Assembly: GCA_900545745.1 (NCBI GenBank)
Contig: URAD01000048.1
Span: 1-6,049, forward strand
Reading direction: 5' to 3'
DNA from: an uncultured Collinsella sp.
GTDB lineage: Bacteria > Actinomycetota > Coriobacteriia > Coriobacteriales > Coriobacteriaceae
Length of the DNA stretch: 6,049 bases
Shown here: piece by piece, positions 5,347 through 6,049 of the stretch
How the letters are laid out: every line of letters begins with the position of its first letter
Position numbering within the stretch: the stretch's first letter is position 1
The notes under the pieces: model-generated
Databases searched by the model: none
Seen by the model: only the letters and a program-made list of their open reading frames with translations
Told to the model about the DNA's origin: nothing
Translations under genes and position numbers: made by a program

Positions 5347-5607
5347 CTATTTGGCCTTGTGGCCACGGAACGTACGAGTCGGCGCGAACTCGCCGAGCTT
5401 GTGACCAACCATGGACTCGGTAACATACACGGGCACATGCTTGCGGCCGTCGTGGACGGCGATGGTGTGACCAACCATCTCGGGGAAGATGGTGGACGCG
5501 CGGGACCAGGTCTTCACGACGTCCTTCTTGCCAGCCTCGTTCATCGCGGTGATACGCGAGAGAAGGCGAGTCTCCACGAACGGGCCCTTTTTGAGACTTC
5601 TGCTCAT
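5347..5607 (-). CDS. rpsS: 30S ribosomal protein S19
   Basis: S19 sits in the head of the small subunit with S13 and contributes to intersubunit bridges. The 86-residue product begins MSRSLKKGPFV, the canonical N terminus, continues with WSRASTIFPEMVGHTIAVHDG (34-54), and ends with the signature GHKLGEFAPTRTFRGH (68-83). AGGAGA (5616-5621) lies 8 nt before the ATG. It follows rplB by 32 nt, the longest spacing inside the S10 part of the cluster. Confidence 0.98.
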   Translation of the reverse strand: MSRSLKKGPFVETRLLSRITAMNEAGKKDVVKTWSRASTIFPEMVGHTIAVHDGRKHVPVYVTESMVGHKLGEFAPTRTFRGHKAK

Positions 5608-5639
5608 AAGTGCTTTCTCCTAAAACTCGGTATCCGAAA

Positions 5640-6049
5640 TTACTTCTTACGGCGACGAATGATGTGCTGGTTCGAGACCTTCTTCTTCTTGCGCGTACGA
5701 AGGCCCTTCGTCGGCTTACCCCAGGGGGTAACGGAGGGACGACCAGAGGTGTGGTTCTTGCCCTCGCCACCGCCGTGCGGGTGGTCGACAGGGTTCATGA
5801 CGGTACCGCGGACGGTCGGGCGCACGTTCATGTGACGCTTACGGCCGGCCTTGCCGATGACGATGTTGGAGTGATCGGCGTTGCCGACCTCACCGACGGT
5901 GGCGCGGCAGGTAACGAGGATGCGGCGCATCTCGGAGGAAGGCATACGGACGATGGCGTACTTGCCCTCCTTACCCATCAGCTGGCAGGAGTTACCGGCG
6001 GAACGGGCGATAGCGGCGCCCTTGCCCGGCTGGAACTCGACGGCGTGGA
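5640..6049 (-). CDS. rplB: 50S ribosomal protein L2, C-terminal part
   Basis: L2 is a primary 23S rRNA-binding protein needed for subunit association and peptidyl transferase function. Only the last 135 codons are in the window; the reading frame is open to the right edge, so the gene is truncated by the window, not broken. Visible blocks include FQPGKGAAIARSAGNSCQLM near the edge, CRATVGEVGNADHS, IGKAGRKR, and the signature RGTVMNPVDHPHGGGEGK, which carries the His implicated in peptidyl transferase activity. TPWGKPTKGLRTRKKKK and a terminal RRRKK follow. An internal Met after CQL is not the start, since conserved L2 sequence continues upstream of it. Confidence 0.98.
   Translation of the reverse strand, partial: HAVEFQPGKGAAIARSAGNSCQLMGKEGKYAIVRMPSSEMRRILVTCRATVGEVGNADHSNIVIGKAGRKRHMNVRPTVRGTVMNPVDHPHGGGEGKNHTSGRPSVTPWGKPTKGLRTRKKKKVSNQHIIRRRKK

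Noticed and set aside
4421..5404. Long plus-strand open frame (327 codons) opposite rpsC and rplV
   Set aside because: It is antisense to two highly conserved ribosomal protein genes; its low-complexity Leu/Gly/Asp-rich translation is typical of a shadow frame.

Overview
The window looks like a piece of a GC-rich actinobacterial chromosome. The encoded ribosomal proteins and the repeat style fit the Coriobacteriia, perhaps a gut Collinsella-like organism. That placement rests on recognition of protein and repeat flavour, not on a search, so it is tentative. Every supported gene lies on the minus strand, so transcription runs from high to low coordinates.

Right part (2443-6049): a ribosomal protein cluster in the classical S10-spc order: rplB (C-terminal part only, cut by the window edge), rpsS, rplV, rpsC, rplP, rpmC, rpsQ, then a 118-nt gap, then rplN and rplX. 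Genes on the S10 side of the gap are 6-32 nt apart or overlap by one base, and most have strong GGAGG-type ribosome binding sites, as expected of one polycistronic mRNA. The 118-nt gap sits exactly at the classical S10/spc operon boundary. After rplX, where rplE (L5) usually follows, there is instead a strong Rho-independent terminator (2381-2416). In this window the spc operon is therefore only rplN-rplX, and the usual rest (rplE, rpsN, rpsH, rplF and onward) is not adjacent.

Middle (1948-2442): about 495 nt without a credible gene. From the rplX side it holds the terminator, three tandem 36-bp repeats built on a GGGGACAG core with further diverged copies, and an AT-richer stretch with three identical 8-bp palindromes (ATGCGCAT) spaced at near-helical intervals, probably part of the control region of the next operon.

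Left part (118-1947): a tightly coupled two-gene operon, a Gfo/Idh/MocA-family NAD(P)-dependent oxidoreductase followed 3 nt later by a DeoR-family transcriptional regulator. The likely theme is oxidation or reduction of a sugar or polyol under control of a sugar-phosphate-sensing repressor; the substrate cannot be read from sequence. Beyond the regulator are a hairpin carrying another GGGGACAG core (64-100) and a terminator-like hairpin at the window edge (1-34). The two-gene operon is thus bracketed by inward-facing GGGGACAG repeats, and the right-hand set sits at the point where the ribosomal cluster is interrupted. No CRISPR array, tRNA, rRNA, transposase or obvious novel defence system was found.
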